From JANMQK01 sp031370485 (GTDB lineage Bacteria > Acidobacteriota > Polarisedimenticolia > Gp22-AA2): a DNA stretch of 15,674 bases. The notes below the pieces were generated by a model. That model had not been told where the DNA came from, did not search any database, and saw only the letters and a program-made list of their open reading frames with translations. Position numbers and translations under genes: made by a program. Each line of letters opens with the position of its first letter. Within the stretch, counting starts at the first letter, position 1. The stretch lies in NCBI GenBank assembly GCA_031370485.1, contig JANMQK010000329.1, forward strand, positions 1 to 15,674, read 5' to 3'. This document shows positions 13,434-15,674 of this stretch, one piece after another.

Positions 13434-15617
13434 TCATAGCTCCTTCAAGAATTCGATCAGGGCCTGCTGGTCCTCCGGGCTGAGAGCCCGGTAACGCCGG
13501 ATGACCTCCCGCGCCTCGCTCCTGTGGGTCTGCGTGAGCGGGCTGCCATACGGTGGACAGATGACGTTCTGCGCGTCGGGGCCGTAGACCACGTTGCCGA
13601 CGCTCCCGCCGGGCGGGGCCGGGCACCCGGCGCCCGGGACACCCGGCGTTCTGGCGTCATCGGGGGCCGGCAGATCGTGCAGCTCGATGACCGCGCGAAG
13701 GGCGTCGTCGAATGTTCGTACGACGAGCGGCGCATTCGTGAACTGGCTGCTCGTCATCACGGTTCCGGCGGGTGTCGTCTTGCTGGTGCGCCGGCTGAGA
13801 TAGACGCGGGCGTCATGCAGGAACGGGGGCCCGATCTTTCCCAGGCCCATGAGGGGCGGAGTGCGCCACAGGTCTCCGGTGGCGGTGCCCTGACTCGGCA
13901 GCGTATCGTCGGCAAGGTTGCGGGACAGATCGAACGTGTCGAAGAGCCGTCCGTCCTTTTCGTCGAAGTCATCGTCACGATCGTCCTTTCCCTTGAAAAG
14001 CTTTTTCAGGTAGGGCCGGGTGACGAGCAGCGGGGCGCGAACGGTCGGCGCCTGCCTCTCGGCGTCGATGTCGGTCATCTTGTGAAGAAGCAGGTCCGAG
14101 AAGATCGGCGCCCAGACGTAGCTGAGATGCTCGGCTCCCACATCGGCCGGCGACTGTCCGGTTTCATGGATCGGCGTGTGACAGCCGGCGCAGTCCAGCC
14201 AGCGGTTCGCCTGGTTGATGGCGTGCGGATCGCGTCCGTCACCGCCGGACGGCATGCGGCCCGGTATCATGCGGTTCGAGAAGGCTTGGATGTCTATTCC
14301 GAAGAGCACCGCTCCGCGCTGGACCTGCGCGGCGGGACCACCCTTCCGCGGCTTCGCGGGGTCTTTGGATCGCAACAGCTCCAGGAGTGTCTTCCCGAAT
14401 TCCGGCGGGGGGGTGAGGCGTATCAGCGACCGGGTACTGGCAACCGTCGAGAGAGGAATCTCGGGGTCGGCAACCATGTCGAAACAGCCCGGCCGGCCGA
14501 TGTTGATGTCGGCCCTGTTGACCTCGGTCGGCCTCAACTGTTCAGGGGTGAACCCGAGCTCCCCCTGCATCCCCCCGACGACAAACTGCACCAGCGTGGG
14601 ACCCGCCGCCCGCAGCCCGAAGCGGCCGACACGCACGGTGTTGCCGCCATCCGGTCTTGCAGGAAGATCCCCGCCAATGACCCCTCCGTGGCCCGGGTCG
14701 GAGCCGTTCTGGTTGGTGCGACCGGCGATGCAGTCGCCCGCGCACCCGAAAACCGCCGGGTTGTGGAGCGACGAGGCGCCGCTTCGTGCATCGGTCGGAT
14801 CTTCGAGGTCGAGAATGTCCTGATCGGAGATCGCCTCCATCAGGCCACGGCCCACGTAGGGAGGCGCGGCCCGCTCGCCTGTTGTCCTCCGGAATCCGGT
14901 GACGGGGCTGATCCCCGTGATGGGATCAAGGACGCCCGTTATCGGATCCGCGGTGACGCCCGGCAGATTCGGATCGATTGCGATGGGCGGGATCCTGTCG
15001 GGCAGGCACGCCTCGAGCGACGGGCGCACGTGCTGGACGAAGCCGCCGAACGACGCCAGGGAGTTCAGTGCCCGGGTGGCTGGGTTGAAGTCCATGAAGA
15101 TCGTGAAGGCCGCCGTCCGCCCGGTGCCGGTGACGGCCCCGGAAGAGGGATCAACAGAGAGGTCGTGATCGGGCGCCCGGCCCCCGCCGGTTGTCGGGTC
15201 GAGGGCGGTGAACTCGAGGTTGGTCGGCGTCGAACGCGCGGCTCGCGAGACGTGTGACACCGCCAGGAGGAAGCGGTCCTTGTGCGACAACTCCTCCGAA
15301 TTCGTGTGACACCCCAGGCAGAACGCCTGATTGCTATCCGGGCCCGCGCCTTCCATGGCCGTGTGCGGTGTGGTGAAAAACGTCAGCCCCTCCAGCAACG
15401 CCCGGCGCTCCTCGCTGGTGGCGCTCGGAAAGGTCAGCCGATCGAGGTCGGCTTCGCCCTGAGGAAAGAGGCCGACGACACCGAACTGCTCGCGCGAGAG
15501 GCGCTCCACCGGCCGCAGGGATTGTGACCACCCCGGTGTCGAAGACAAAGCGACCAGGAGCGCCAGAATGCCGGAATACGAAAAAACCGCCTCCGATGCT
15601 GAGAGCTTCTTCTTCAG
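13434..15617 (-). CDS. Secreted di-haem cytochrome c oxidoreductase (DUF1111-type), copy B
   Basis: Paralogue of copy A, with haem c sites CLGCH (100-104) and CAGCH (476-480) counted from a proposed start at 15617. By hand count, 67 of the last 84 residues are identical to copy A. The same blocks occur: RAAPPYVGRGLMEAI, VGRFGLRAAG, GELGFTPE, APIFSDLLLH, RTPPLMGLGKIGPPFLHDARV. The start is uncertain. The frame stays open to the window edge at 15674 and has no ATG or GTG. TTG at 15548 falls inside a hydrophobic segment and would destroy the export signal. CTG at 15617 has GAGGG seven bases upstream and yields (M)KKKLSASEAVFSYSGILALL, a good signal peptide; a start beyond the window is also possible. 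Its stop overlaps an in-frame ATG of copy A's frame. Copy B is first in transcription order. Confidence 0.83.
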   Translation of the reverse strand: MKKKLSASEAVFSYSGILALLVALSSTPGWSQSLRPVERLSREQFGVVGLFPQGEADLDRLTFPSATSEERRALLEGLTFFTTPHTAMEGAGPDSNQAFCLGCHTNSEELSHKDRFLLAVSHVSRAARSTPTNLEFTALDPTTGGGRAPDHDLSVDPSSGAVTGTGRTAAFTIFMDFNPATRALNSLASFGGFVQHVRPSLEACLPDRIPPIAIDPNLPGVTADPITGVLDPITGISPVTGFRRTTGERAAPPYVGRGLMEAISDQDILDLEDPTDARSGASSLHNPAVFGCAGDCIAGRTNQNGSDPGHGGVIGGDLPARPDGGNTVRVGRFGLRAAGPTLVQFVVGGMQGELGFTPEQLRPTEVNRADINIGRPGCFDMVADPEIPLSTVASTRSLIRLTPPPEFGKTLLELLRSKDPAKPRKGGPAAQVQRGAVLFGIDIQAFSNRMIPGRMPSGGDGRDPHAINQANRWLDCAGCHTPIHETGQSPADVGAEHLSYVWAPIFSDLLLHKMTDIDAERQAPTVRAPLLVTRPYLKKLFKGKDDRDDDFDEKDGRLFDTFDLSRNLADDTLPSQGTATGDLWRTPPLMGLGKIGPPFLHDARVYLSRRTSKTTPAGTVMTSSQFTNAPLVVRTFDDALRAVIELHDLPAPDDARTPGVPGAGCPAPPGGSVGNVVYGPDAQNVICPPYGSPLTQTHRSEAREVIRRYRALSPEDQQALIEFLKEL

Positions 15618-15674
15618 GGGTTCCCTCGATGATTGTTTGACGCCGCGCGGCGCGGCAGCCTCCTGCCGTGGCCC

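Noticed and set aside
13357..13437. N-terminal extension of copy A from ATG 13437
   Set aside because: It would put 27 residues before a good signal peptide, its ribosome site is only two bases from the ATG, and the stretch holds a perfect hairpin; not fully excluded because of the ATGA overlap.

Overview
The window is GC-rich chromosomal DNA, densely coded on both strands, from a Gram-negative (diderm) bacterium. Signal peptides, two outer-membrane barrel proteins and periplasmic c-type cytochromes show the cell type. The mix of a CHASE2 adenylate cyclase, a DUF4139 protein, an alginate-export-like barrel and large DUF1111-type di-haem proteins would fit a soil or sediment lineage such as Acidobacteriota, but nothing here fixes the taxon. 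No mobile element, CRISPR array, tRNA or rRNA gene was seen.

Layout. 1-2225 (+): the C-terminal end of an outer-membrane barrel protein, overlapped by a CHASE2 / class III adenylate cyclase gene. 2262-4054 (-): a compact thiE-thiD-STAS operon. 4086-7780 (+): a GAF-GAF-receiver protein, a small ArsC-family redox protein, and a secreted DUF4139 protein. 7792-9598 (-): histidine phosphatase, glutathione S-transferase and a cyclophilin-like-fold protein. 9733-11031 (+): an alginate-export-like outer-membrane barrel. 11086 to about 15617 (-): two tandem, paralogous secreted di-haem cytochrome c proteins. A long symmetric hairpin separates the barrel gene from the cytochrome genes.

The most striking item is the ArsC-family gene at 5950-6303. 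Its reading frame contains one in-frame TGA (5989-5991), exactly where the family has the first Cys of its CxxC redox motif. A stem-loop with a GG-containing apical loop follows immediately, at the spacing expected of a bacterial SECIS element. I read it as a selenoprotein (UxxC) that routine gene calling would cut to its C-terminal 94 residues. No selenocysteine machinery lies in the window, so sel genes would have to be elsewhere in the genome.

How the genes may work together: several encode sensing or signalling parts (CHASE2 cyclase making cAMP, GAF-GAF-REC, STAS). Others serve redox or envelope functions (selenoprotein, GST, di-haem cytochromes, outer-membrane barrels). Apart from the short operons, there is no single pathway that explains the whole window.
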